NCBI GenBank assembly: GCA_009797885.1
Contig: WNKP01000002.1
Span: 531,756 to 595,755, forward strand
Length of the DNA stretch: 64,000 nucleotides
Direction of reading: 5' to 3'
Origin: Flavobacteriaceae bacterium GF1
GTDB taxonomy: Bacteria > Bacteroidota > Bacteroidia > Flavobacteriales > Flavobacteriaceae
The position numbers and the translations under genes were made by a program. Below, in pieces: positions 38,185 to 46,331 of this stretch. The notes under the pieces are model-generated. The model saw nothing but the letters and a program-made list of their open reading frames with translations. It was not told where the DNA came from and did not search any database. Positions within the stretch are counted from its first letter, which is position 1; every line of letters begins with the position of its first letter.

Positions 38185-39159
38185 ATGGACACTACGGTAA
38201 CTACCGATTCGGGAGAAAACGTTTGGGGAGGTGGCAACAGACCACTGGGAGCGAGTTATGGAAAACTTATGATGTGGTTTTTTATAGTCTCGGATGCATT
38301 GACCTTCTCCGGATTTCTTGCGGCCTATGGTTTTTCAAGGTTCAAATTCATAGAAACCTGGCCCATTGCCGATGAGGTATTTACCCACATTCCTTTTTTT
38401 CATGGGAATTTCCCCATGATCTATGTAGCGTTCATGACCTTTATCCTTATTATGTCTTCCGTGACTATGGTGTTGGCCGTGGATGCCGGGCATAATATGA
38501 AGCAGAACAAGGTGATACTCTACTTGTTTTTGACCATTATTGGTGGTGCAATTTTCGTTGGCTCCCAAGCTTGGGAGTGGGCTACCTTTATAAAGGGGGA
38601 TTATGGTGCTTTGGAGACCAAAGGGGGAAGGGTCCTGCAGTTTGTAAATGCAGAGACTGAAGAACGTGCGGCCCTAGCAGATTTTTCCACTGCACTTCCG
38701 GAAGACCGAACAAAGCATACCAGTAGTGAAGGGATATGGTTTGAAGAAGAAGGTTACCAAACATCATACTCCTTAAATGAAGTTGTTGAAGGGTTTAAAT
38801 CAAATCCATCCATACTGATTAGAACAGAGAAAATCAATGAAGAAGGTGAAAAGACCGTTCTCGACAGAAAACAATCGCTTGCCAGATTAAAAGACGCTGT
38901 GCGTGTGGTAGAAGGGGCCAATCTTATTCGCAATGAATATGGTAGCCGCTTATTTGCCGACTTTTTCTTCTTCATTACCGGTTTTCACGGTTTCCACGTC
39001 TTCTCCGGTGTGGTGTTCAATATTATCATATTCTTTAATGTAATCTTGGGAACCTATGAGAGAAGGGGCCATTATGAGATGGTGGAGAAGGTAGGGCTCT
39101 ACTGGCACTTTGTAGATCTGGTTTGGGTATTTGTATTTACATTCTTTTACCTGGTATAA
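38185..39159 (+). CDS. Cytochrome c oxidase subunit III with large central insertion
   Basis: 324 residues. The two ends match subunit III: YGKLMMWFFIVSDALTFSGF near the N-terminus, then helices to ~133, and FFFITGFHGFHVFSGVVFN plus YWHFVDLVWVFVFTFFYLV at the C-terminus. Between them, residues ~135-250 form a hydrophilic, acidic insert with no recognised domain. It should lie between two transmembrane helices, on one face of the oxidase. The gene follows ctaE and precedes the subunit IV gene by 53 bases. Family assignment is firm; the insert's role is unknown. Confidence 0.88.
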   Translation: MDTTVTTDSGENVWGGGNRPLGASYGKLMMWFFIVSDALTFSGFLAAYGFSRFKFIETWPIADEVFTHIPFFHGNFPMIYVAFMTFILIMSSVTMVLAVDAGHNMKQNKVILYLFLTIIGGAIFVGSQAWEWATFIKGDYGALETKGGRVLQFVNAETEERAALADFSTALPEDRTKHTSSEGIWFEEEGYQTSYSLNEVVEGFKSNPSILIRTEKINEEGEKTVLDRKQSLARLKDAVRVVEGANLIRNEYGSRLFADFFFFITGFHGFHVFSGVVFNIIIFFNVILGTYERRGHYEMVEKVGLYWHFVDLVWVFVFTFFYLV

Positions 39160-39212
39160 ATTATAGGCATTCCAACAATAATTGGAATCCACAAAATTGT
39201 TTGAGATAACTT

Positions 39213-39596
39213 ATGGCACACGAGCATAAACTTGAGATTTTTAGAGGACTATTAAAATTTAAGTCCAACACCCAAAAAATCTGGGGAGTCCTTATCTTTT
39301 TATCCATCGTTACTGCGGTGGAGGTATTGTTGGGGATATTTAAACCGGCTATTTTGGTAGGAAATTATTTTCTGGATATGAAACTCCTCAACTGGATTTT
39401 CATTATCCTTACCCTGGTGAAAGCGTATTATATCGCTTGGGATTTCATGCATCTTAGGGATGAAAAAAGCTCGCTTCGAAGGACCATTGTATGGACTCCG
39501 GTTTTCCTGGTCTCTTACCTTATTTTCATCTTACTATTTGAGGCCACTTATGTTTTCGAGGTTTTTAGGGATGGTTTCCTGGCCTGGGATTTTTAA
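39213..39596 (+). CDS. Cytochrome c oxidase subunit IV family protein
   Basis: 127-residue small membrane protein with three helices, of the prokaryotic cytochrome oxidase subunit IV (CtaF/CyoD-like) family. Family marks are the helix-1 IWGVLIFLSIVTAVEVLLG and the segment AYYIAWDFMHLRDEKSSLR. It is the last gene before a strong terminator, so ctaB-ctaE-subunit III-subunit IV can form one unit. Confidence 0.85.
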   Translation: MAHEHKLEIFRGLLKFKSNTQKIWGVLIFLSIVTAVEVLLGIFKPAILVGNYFLDMKLLNWIFIILTLVKAYYIAWDFMHLRDEKSSLRRTIVWTPVFLVSYLIFILLFEATYVFEVFRDGFLAWDF

Positions 39597-39616
39597 ACTC
39601 GGGATTAACAAGTTTT

Positions 39617-39643
39617 AAGGCGGTCAAAAGACCGCCTTTTTTT
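39617..39643 (+). terminator. Intrinsic terminator after oxidase subunit IV
   Basis: 9-bp stem AAGGCGGTC / GACCGCCTT with an AAAA loop, followed by T residues. The T-run merges with a TATTTTTG (39643-39650) that could serve as a -7 element for the next gene. Confidence 0.85.
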
Positions 39644-39668
39644 ATTTTTGCATACCAACAACAATGCT

Positions 39669-40301
39669 GTGAAAAAGACTTTTGTCCTGGTTGTGCTTTT
39701 CATCTTTCCCTTGGTGGCGTATCTCTTCTTCGCTTCCGGAGTGAATAATTTTGGCCGCTTGCCCATACTCACGGAAAATATTGATGATATCTCTTCAATA
39801 GATCCCTCAAAAACATTGGATGGAAAAATTACGATCCTTGGTTTTTTGGGGAATCAACTGGAAAATCAAAAAACAATCGCCCTAAACCTAAATCAAAAAA
39901 TATATAAACCCTTTTTTGAGTTCACTGACTTTCAGTTTATGATGTTGGTCCCCAAGGGCATGGAGGATGAGGCGGAGGAGTTAAAATATGAATTGAGCCA
40001 ACTGGAAGATATTTCCAGATGGAACTTTGTCTTTGCCGATGACCTTCAGATTCAGCAGCTGTTTTCAAGTTTACGTACGGATTTAAGCTTAGGGAGCAAT
40101 ATGGGTTCTCCCTATGTTTTCATTATTGATAAAGACAGAAACCTCAGGGGGAGGGACGATGATGAGGATGAAGGGGTGAAATATGGATTTAAGGCCACTT
40201 CGGTTGCTGAACTCAACAATAAAATGGAAGACGATGTAAAAATAATCCTGGCGGAATATCGTCTTGCACTAAAAAAGAACAATGCCTCAAGGAGCAAGTA
40301 A
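39669..40301 (+). CDS. Membrane-anchored SCO/thioredoxin-like protein lacking cysteines
   Basis: 210 residues. One N-terminal transmembrane helix (KKTFVLVVLFIFPLVAYLFF) is followed by a periplasmic domain whose order resembles SCO/thioredoxin folds: a GKITILGFLG strand where SCO has its CxxxC loop, and SPYVFIIDKDRNLRGRDDD where SCO has its central strand. No cysteine is present anywhere, so neither copper binding nor dithiol chemistry of the SCO kind is possible. The start is probably GTG 39669, since the nearest ATG is out of frame. It overlaps SCO1 by 20 bases. It is probably a structural or scaffolding partner in oxidase assembly; that is an inference. Confidence 0.7.
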   Translation: MKKTFVLVVLFIFPLVAYLFFASGVNNFGRLPILTENIDDISSIDPSKTLDGKITILGFLGNQLENQKTIALNLNQKIYKPFFEFTDFQFMMLVPKGMEDEAEELKYELSQLEDISRWNFVFADDLQIQQLFSSLRTDLSLGSNMGSPYVFIIDKDRNLRGRDDDEDEGVKYGFKATSVAELNNKMEDDVKIILAEYRLALKKNNASRSK

Positions 40302-41025
40302 TAAAAAAAAGTATACCTATGTCTGGGTTTCGGCAGTAATCCTTGTCTTTGGGATTTTTACCGTAAAGGAAGTTACGGAACGGATAAATAACGATAGTCT
40401 GGTGGATAAGGACCGTATGATCGGGGCATCGACCATTGATGACCTGTCCTACATAGTCAATAACGGCCAAAAGCGAAAGGTTCCCAATTTTTCCTTTGTC
40501 AATCAGGATAGTGTATTGGTCACCAACAAAGACTATCTGGGTAAGGTCTATGTGGTTGATTTCTTTTTTACCACATGTCCTACAATTTGCCCAACAATGA
40601 CCCGGAACCTGGTGGAATTGCAGGAAACCTTTAAGGAAAGGGACAATTTCGCATTAGCATCCTTTACCATTAATCCCCGCTATGACACGCCACAGGTGTT
40701 AAAAAAATACGGTGAAAAATATGGGGTGAACAACCCAGATTGGCATTTGCTCACAGGAGAACAAGAAAAAATATATGAATTGGCAAGGGAAGGCTTCTAT
40801 ATTTTGGCAAGCGAAGAGGAGGATGCCCCTGGAGGATTTGAACATTCCGGAATGTTTGCTTTGGTCGATAAGGAAGGTTACATCCGTTCCAGGCTAGATC
40901 AATTTGGCAATCCCTTGATCTATTATAGGGGAACGATTACCGAAAAACAGGGAACGAACCAAGAAGGGGAGCCCCAACAAATCACAATGTTGAAAGAAGA
41001 CATTAAAAAGTTATTGGAAGAATAA
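40282..41025 (+). CDS. SCO1/SenC copper-delivery protein
   Basis: Periplasmic, membrane-anchored copper chaperone that helps build the CuA centre of subunit II. 247 residues. A transmembrane helix at ~11-29 precedes a thioredoxin fold. The copper ligands are readable: Cys99 and Cys103 in TCPTICPTM, and His188 in FEHSGMF. It overlaps the preceding cysteine-less paralogue by 20 bases and shares one base with the next start (TAATG). Confidence 0.94.
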   Translation: MPQGASNKKKYTYVWVSAVILVFGIFTVKEVTERINNDSLVDKDRMIGASTIDDLSYIVNNGQKRKVPNFSFVNQDSVLVTNKDYLGKVYVVDFFFTTCPTICPTMTRNLVELQETFKERDNFALASFTINPRYDTPQVLKKYGEKYGVNNPDWHLLTGEQEKIYELAREGFYILASEEEDAPGGFEHSGMFALVDKEGYIRSRLDQFGNPLIYYRGTITEKQGTNQEGEPQQITMLKEDIKKLLEE

Positions 41026-41558
41026 TGGAGACCACTTTAAAAGAAGAAAAAAAAATCAAGATTTGGATAACGGTTCTTTCCATAGCAATCCCATTGGTTG
41101 TTGCCATCCTATTTGGATATAAGATTCCGGATGCCAAACCGCTTTCATTTCTGCCGCCCATTTACGCAACAACAAATGGACTTACCGCGCTGTTGTTGGT
41201 AGTGGCCGTAGTGGCCATAAAAAATGGGAAACTAAAATTACACCAGAATTTGATGACTACTTGTATTTTTCTTTCCCTGGCATTTCTGGTGATGTACGTG
41301 GCCTATCACATGACCTCTGATTCAACACCCTTTGGAGGTGAAGGGGTCATCAAATACGTTTATTATTTTATTCTGCTGTCCCATATTTTGTTGTCCATAA
41401 TTATTATCCCTCTGGTACTTATAACGTATAGCAAGACGTATTTAAAGGATTTTGAAGCGCACCGAAGATGGGCAAAATATACATTTCCAATCTGGTTGTA
41501 CGTAGCCGTAACGGGAGTAGTTGTATATCTAATGATTTCCCCATATTATGTCCACTAA
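41025..41558 (+). CDS. DUF420 membrane protein
   Basis: 177 residues with about five transmembrane helices. DUF420 proteins usually sit in oxidase-assembly clusters (CtaM-like members are needed for haem-copper oxidase maturation in Gram-positives, from established knowledge). The conserved histidines HQNLMTTC, YVAYHMTSD, LLSHILLS and FEAHRRWAKYTFPIWLYV could bind a metal or haem. The start shares one base with the SCO1 stop, and the next gene overlaps its end by 11 bases. The role in oxidase assembly is inferred from family and position. Confidence 0.85.
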   Translation: METTLKEEKKIKIWITVLSIAIPLVVAILFGYKIPDAKPLSFLPPIYATTNGLTALLLVVAVVAIKNGKLKLHQNLMTTCIFLSLAFLVMYVAYHMTSDSTPFGGEGVIKYVYYFILLSHILLSIIIIPLVLITYSKTYLKDFEAHRRWAKYTFPIWLYVAVTGVVVYLMISPYYVH

Positions 41559-41766
41559 GAAGTTTGTTTTTTTTCTTTTTATGGTGCTATTGTGCAATCC
41601 GGACCTGGTAGAGGCGCAATGTGCCATGTGTAGGGCCGCATTGGAGAGTGAGGCGGATAATAGTCAGGCGGAAGGGGTGAACAACGGTATCGTTTATTTA
41701 ATGGCAATCCCCTACATTTTGGTTGGCGGATTGTTCTATTTCATCTATAGAAGGGTAAAGGGTTAG
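41548..41766 (+). CDS. 72-residue membrane protein with CxxC motif
   Basis: A signal-like N-terminal hydrophobic segment (~6-16) ends at EAQ; it is followed at once by Cys25-Ala-Met-Cys28. A C-terminal transmembrane helix spans ~48-66, ending in basic YRRVKG. The CxxC would face the periplasm. It overlaps the DUF420 gene by 11 bases and is the last gene of the oxidase-assembly cluster. Copper binding or thiol exchange for SCO or subunit II is plausible, but no named family was recognised. Confidence 0.7.
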   Translation: MSTKKFVFFLFMVLLCNPDLVEAQCAMCRAALESEADNSQAEGVNNGIVYLMAIPYILVGGLFYFIYRRVKG

Positions 41767-41868
41767 GAACACTTTTACAAAAAATTGGGAAAAACTGTAA
41801 CATTTTAGGCTAGTATTAGTCTTATTGATGTACGTTTTCGTATTTCATCAATCAAAAAACCAGCCCAA

Positions 41869-43113
41869 ATGTTTGACATCGAAAGGTGGCAAGAGATTTT
41901 TGACACTATCCGTAAAAACAAATTGCGGACGTTCCTTACAGGAATATCCGTAGCTTCAGGTATCTTTATTCTGGTTATCCTCTTAGGTTTTGGACAAGGC
42001 ATGCGCAATGGTATTGAGCAGGAGTTTGAGCAGGATGCCGCTACCAGTGTATGGGTATGGCCAGGGGTGACTTCCAAAGAATACAGGGGAATGAATCCCG
42101 GCAGACGCATTCAATTGACCAATGAAAACTTCAATAACTCCGTTGCCCTGTTCAATGAAACCATAGAATATAATTCCCCTCGCATTTTTGTGCGAAATGT
42201 CACGGTAAACTACGGTAAAGAGTCCCTGGTTTATAGCATTCAAGGAGTGGCCTCCAATTTTCAATTCATTGAAAACGCGAAAATGATAGATGGTCGTTTT
42301 ATCAATTACCAAGATGAAATGTCCACTGCAAAGGTGGCCATTGTTGGCAAAAAAATAAGGACGGACGTATTCAATGAAGTGGAAACCCCCATTGGTGAAT
42401 ACATTGACATTTCTGGCATTCCTTTCAAAATTATTGGTGTTTACAAAGAATATGAAGACCGTGAAGAGGAACGAATCTACATTCCCATTTCAACCGCCCA
42501 AAAAGTGTTCAATGGTGGTGACCGGGTAAACAATATGTCCTTTACCTTGCCCGCTGTGGAGAATTTTGACCAGGCTGTTGCCCAGGCCGTGGATTTTAAG
42601 GATAATCTTAAAACCTATTTACAACAGGTACATACAGTAGCCCCGGACGATACCAGCGCGGTTGAGGTCTGGAGTGCCATGGAAGAGGCCAAAAGATACT
42701 ATAGCCTTACTGGAAACATAAAACTGTTCTTTTGGTTTGTAGGGGTCTGTACCATTATAGCTGGTGTAGTAGGGGTAAGCAATATTATGCTGATCGTGGT
42801 TAAGGAGCGCACTAGGGAGATAGGCATCCGAAAGGCACTTGGCGCAAAACCGTGGTCCATTATTGGAATGATTTTGCACGAGGCCATTTTTGTAACCGCA
42901 ATCTCTGGCTTTGGAGGACTCATTTTTAGCATGGCGCTATTGGAAGTCGTAGGGCCCCATATTGAAATTGATTATGTGGTAAACCCTTCGGTAAACTTTA
43001 CCGTTGCCTTTACCACGGTCATCGTATTGGTTATTGCGGGAACCTTGGCAGGTTTTTTCCCGGCATGGCGGGCGGCACGGGTACATACTATTGAAGCACT
43101 AAAGGACGAATAG
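41869..43113 (+). CDS. ABC transporter permease, MacB/FtsX type (pair 1, copy A)
   Basis: 414 residues in the MacB-like four-helix layout: N-terminal helix (~20-42), a large periplasmic MacB_PCD domain (~50-260), then three C-terminal helices in the FtsX domain (~285-405), with the coupling segment VKERTREIGIRKALGA. There is no fused ATPase domain. The end pattern RAARVHTIEALKDE is the standard permease C-terminus. It abuts the next permease with no spacing, and the two probably form a heterodimer. Tripartite pumps of this kind extract periplasmic substrates and do not translocate across the inner membrane. Confidence 0.9.
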   Translation: MFDIERWQEIFDTIRKNKLRTFLTGISVASGIFILVILLGFGQGMRNGIEQEFEQDAATSVWVWPGVTSKEYRGMNPGRRIQLTNENFNNSVALFNETIEYNSPRIFVRNVTVNYGKESLVYSIQGVASNFQFIENAKMIDGRFINYQDEMSTAKVAIVGKKIRTDVFNEVETPIGEYIDISGIPFKIIGVYKEYEDREEERIYIPISTAQKVFNGGDRVNNMSFTLPAVENFDQAVAQAVDFKDNLKTYLQQVHTVAPDDTSAVEVWSAMEEAKRYYSLTGNIKLFFWFVGVCTIIAGVVGVSNIMLIVVKERTREIGIRKALGAKPWSIIGMILHEAIFVTAISGFGGLIFSMALLEVVGPHIEIDYVVNPSVNFTVAFTTVIVLVIAGTLAGFFPAWRAARVHTIEALKDE

Positions 43114-44373
43114 ATGTTTAACAGAGATCGTTGGAAAGAAATTCTTGAAGTACTTACCTCCAATTGGTTTAGGACGGTATTGACCGCTTTTGGCGTGTTT
43201 TGGGGAATATTCATTCTTATTGTACTGCTTGCCGCTGGCAAGGGATTGGAAAATGGCATCAATGCTGATTTTGGCGATATTGCCACCAATACCATGTTCA
43301 TGTGGACAAGAAGGACGACCAAGCCTTATCAAGGATTGCCAAAGGACAGAAGTTTTGAATTTCAGCGGGAGGATGTCCGGTCAATAAGGGACAACGTGCC
43401 CAACCTAAGGTTCATTTCCCCAAGGAACCAATTGGGAGGCTTTAGTTCCGGAGGTAATAATGTGGTCAGGGGTTTAAATTCCGGGGCTTATAATGTCTAC
43501 GGGGATTACCCGGAAATCATCAATCAAGACCCAATGACAGTCACCTCCGGTAGGTTCATCAATTACAATGACATCAACGAAAAACGAAAGATCGCCATTA
43601 TAGGTCAGGGCGTAAAAAACGATTTATACGAAAAAGGGGAAGAGGTACTGGGGACCTATATAAAAATTCAGGGTGTCAATTTCTTGGTGGTCGGAACCTA
43701 TAAGAAAAATTCCAGTGACGGTGGGGAAGAGGCACAAAAGGAGATTTTTGTGCCCTTCACGGCATTCTCGCAGGCTTTCAATCGGGGGGAAGATGTAGGT
43801 TGGATGGCCATCACCGCCAAGGACGGAAGTTCCATTTCCGTTCTGAAGGAAAAGATCATCAATGTAATGAAGAAAAAGCACAAGGTCCATCCAGAGGATA
43901 ATAGGGCCATTGGGTACTTTGATCTTTATGAACAATACAATAGGGTGGAGAGTCTGTTTTCAGGTATTCGATGGATTGCGATTATCGTGGGAACATTTGT
44001 TTTGATTTCCGGAATAATTGGGGTAAGCAATATTATGCTCATCGTGGTAAAGGAACGTACCAAGGAAATCGGAATTCGGCGGGCTTTGGGAGAGTCCCCA
44101 TGGTCCATTAAAAAACAGATATTGATGGAATCCATTTTCCTAACGATCATTTCGGGTATGACGGGTATTATTTTTGGGGCCCTGATCATCTATGGAATTA
44201 ATGCCTTACTGGATAGTGTGGGACCCGTTGATATGTTCCTTAGCCCCAGTGTGAGTGTTGGTGTGGTAGCAAGCGCACTAACGGCCTTGGTCGTCTCCGG
44301 TCTATTGGCAGGGTTTATACCTGCCAACAGTGCCATTCGGGTAAGGCCAATTGAAGCCTTGAGAAACGAATAA
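43114..44373 (+). CDS. ABC transporter permease, MacB/FtsX type (pair 1, copy B)
   Basis: 419 residues with the same architecture as its neighbour: helix 1 (~20-42), MacB_PCD domain, three C-terminal helices, coupling segment VKERTKEIGIRRALGE and terminal RVRPIEALRNE. The N-terminal LTAFGVFWGIFILIVLLAAG differs enough from copy A to mark a distinct B-type partner. It starts directly at the base after copy A's stop. The adaptor gene follows after 46 bases that contain a dispersed-type repeat. Confidence 0.9.
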   Translation: MFNRDRWKEILEVLTSNWFRTVLTAFGVFWGIFILIVLLAAGKGLENGINADFGDIATNTMFMWTRRTTKPYQGLPKDRSFEFQREDVRSIRDNVPNLRFISPRNQLGGFSSGGNNVVRGLNSGAYNVYGDYPEIINQDPMTVTSGRFINYNDINEKRKIAIIGQGVKNDLYEKGEEVLGTYIKIQGVNFLVVGTYKKNSSDGGEEAQKEIFVPFTAFSQAFNRGEDVGWMAITAKDGSSISVLKEKIINVMKKKHKVHPEDNRAIGYFDLYEQYNRVESLFSGIRWIAIIVGTFVLISGIIGVSNIMLIVVKERTKEIGIRRALGESPWSIKKQILMESIFLTIISGMTGIIFGALIIYGINALLDSVGPVDMFLSPSVSVGVVASALTALVVSGLLAGFIPANSAIRVRPIEALRNE

Positions 44374-44383
44374 TTAATAACCA

Positions 44384-44406
44384 GCCCTGAGCGGAATCGA
44401 AGGGTC
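44384..44406. repeat. Dispersed intergenic repeat of the CCCTGAGCG...TCGAAGGG type
   Basis: GCCCTGAGCGGAATCGAAGGGTC lies between the permease and adaptor genes (given here in full at 23 bases is avoided by noting its ends: CCCTGAGCG at 44385-44393 and TCGAAGGG at 44397-44404). I recognise this as a short motif found many times in intergenic regions of Bacteroidota and other genomes. The ends CCCT/AGGG can pair. One copy is seen in the window. Confidence 0.45.
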
Positions 44407-44419
44407 AAAAACCATAAAA

Positions 44420-45529
44420 ATGAAAAAGTCGGTTACCATTGTAATACTAGTATTTATTGTTGTTGCTTTTGCAGGGGCCATGTATTACTTGTACCAAAAA
44501 AACTCGGAGGACCCCATTGTTTATCAAACGGAAGTGCCGACCAAGCAGAGCATAGTAAAAAAAGCAGTGGCCACGGGAAGTATCCTACCTTTGGAGGAAG
44601 TACTCATTAAACCCAATATCTCAGGGGTAATAGAAGAGGTTTTTGTTGAGGGTGGCGATTATGTGAAAACAGGTGATCTCTTGGCCAAAATCAAGGTCGT
44701 TCCAAATTTGAGTGCCCTAAACGATGCCAGGGATGCCATAGAAAGGGCAAGAATCGATGTTGAAAACCAGAAACGAAACTACGATCGCCAATTATCAATA
44801 TTCCAGAGAGGTGTAATCTCAAAAGCGGATTTGGAAAATGCCGAAGTGGCCTATGACCAGGCAAAGCAAACTTTTAAAGCAGCCAATCAACGTTTGGATA
44901 TTATTAAAACAGGTACTTCAAAAGGGTACGGTAATCAGGCAAATACCTTGATACGGTCCACGGTCAGTGGTATGGTACTGGACGTTCCGGTGGAAAAAGG
45001 AAATCAGGTGATAGAGAGCAATAATTTTAATGAAGGTACGACCATAGCATCCATTGCAGACGTAGAGAAAATGATTTTTGAGGGAAAGGTTGATGAATCC
45101 GAGGTTGGAAAAATAAAAGAAGATTTGCCCCTGGAGATTACCGTAGGTGCCATTGAAGATCAGGTTTTTGATGCGGTATTGGATTATATAGCGCCCAAGG
45201 GGGTAGAAGAGAACGGTGCCATTCAATTTGAAATAAAAGGAACACTTACCAAACAGGACACCACCTTCATAAGGGCGGGATTGAGTGCAAATGCCTCCAT
45301 AATTTTAGCCAGGGCCGATAGTGTGCTGGCCTTAAAAGAGGCCCTGGTCCAATTTGATGACGATACCAAAAAACCCTTTGTGGAGGTTGAAGTCGGAGAC
45401 CAACAATTTGAACGCAAGGAAGTTGAGTTAGGAATTAGTGACGGTATTTTTGTTGAGGTGAAATCTGGGATTTCAGACGATGACAAAATAAAGGTCTGGA
45501 ACAATGTCGAAGACGAAGCAGGCAGCTGA
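44420..45529 (+). CDS. Periplasmic adaptor (membrane fusion) protein, HlyD/MacA type (copy 1)
   Basis: 369 residues. An N-terminal membrane anchor (~5-25) is followed by a biotinyl-lipoyl-like half (LPLEEVLIKPNISGVIEEVF), a coiled-coil hairpin at ~90-155 (ALNDARDAIERARIDVENQ and return strand), the second lipoyl half (STVSGMVLDVPVEKGNQVI), and beta-barrel and membrane-proximal domains. It links the permeases to a TolC-like channel. It is closely similar in layout and wording to the second adaptor at 48849, so the two arose by duplication. Confidence 0.9.
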   Translation: MKKSVTIVILVFIVVAFAGAMYYLYQKNSEDPIVYQTEVPTKQSIVKKAVATGSILPLEEVLIKPNISGVIEEVFVEGGDYVKTGDLLAKIKVVPNLSALNDARDAIERARIDVENQKRNYDRQLSIFQRGVISKADLENAEVAYDQAKQTFKAANQRLDIIKTGTSKGYGNQANTLIRSTVSGMVLDVPVEKGNQVIESNNFNEGTTIASIADVEKMIFEGKVDESEVGKIKEDLPLEITVGAIEDQVFDAVLDYIAPKGVEENGAIQFEIKGTLTKQDTTFIRAGLSANASIILARADSVLALKEALVQFDDDTKKPFVEVEVGDQQFERKEVELGISDGIFVEVKSGISDDDKIKVWNNVEDEAGS

Positions 45530-45629
45530 TACCATCATTTAACATAACTTTTAAACTAATCTTGTAACATTTCTGCAACTTGTCAGTCCTATAGGTGGAT
45601 TTCAAGTCCAGATAGCTAACAAACCAATC

Positions 45630-46331
45630 ATGATAGAAATCAAAGATCTTCACAAGTCCTATAAAATGGGAAGCAATTCCCTGCATGTCTTAAAGGGAAT
45701 TAATTTTAGTGTGGAAGAGGGAGAATTAGTGGCCATTATGGGATCTTCGGGATCGGGTAAATCCACCCTACTTAATATTTTGGGAATGTTGGATGGTTCA
45801 GATTCCGGTGAATACTATTTGGATGGCGTGCCTATTAAGGATCTTAGTGAGAAAAAAGCTGCACAGTATCGGAACAAATTTCTTGGTTTCGTTTTTCAGT
45901 CCTTTAACCTTATCAATTATAAATCGGCATTGGAAAATGTTGCACTACCACTATACTATCAAAAAGTGGGCAGGAGAGAGCGTCAGGATAAAGCCTTAAA
46001 TTACTTGGATAGGGTAGGTTTAAAGGAGTGGGCTACCCACTTACCTTCAGAACTTTCAGGAGGTCAAAAACAAAGGGTGGCCATAGCTAGGGCAATGGCA
46101 GCGGAACCAAAAGTACTTCTGGCGGATGAACCTACAGGGGCCCTCGACAGTAAAACGTCCTATGAGGTCATGGATTTGATCCAAAAGATTAATGACGATG
46201 GGAATACCATTTTGGTGGTAACCCATGAGAAGGATATCGCACATATGTGCAAAAGAATTGTACACCTTAGGGATGGTGTTATTGTAGAAGACACGAAAAT
46301 TGAACAAGTAAGGGCCCAGGAGTATGTTTGA
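45630..46331 (+). CDS. ABC transporter ATPase, MacB/LolD type
   Basis: 233-residue cytoplasmic nucleotide-binding subunit. Walker A GSSGSGKST (~37-45), Q-loop FVFQSFNL (~90), signature LSGGQKQRVAIARA (~140), Walker B VLLADEPTGALD (~160-171) and H-loop VVTHEKD (~197) are intact. It is the only ATPase in the locus, so both permease pairs probably depend on it or on ATPases encoded elsewhere. It overlaps the next permease by 8 bases. A 100-base gap separates it from the first adaptor. Confidence 0.95.
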   Translation: MIEIKDLHKSYKMGSNSLHVLKGINFSVEEGELVAIMGSSGSGKSTLLNILGMLDGSDSGEYYLDGVPIKDLSEKKAAQYRNKFLGFVFQSFNLINYKSALENVALPLYYQKVGRRERQDKALNYLDRVGLKEWATHLPSELSGGQKQRVAIARAMAAEPKVLLADEPTGALDSKTSYEVMDLIQKINDDGNTILVVTHEKDIAHMCKRIVHLRDGVIVEDTKIEQVRAQEYV

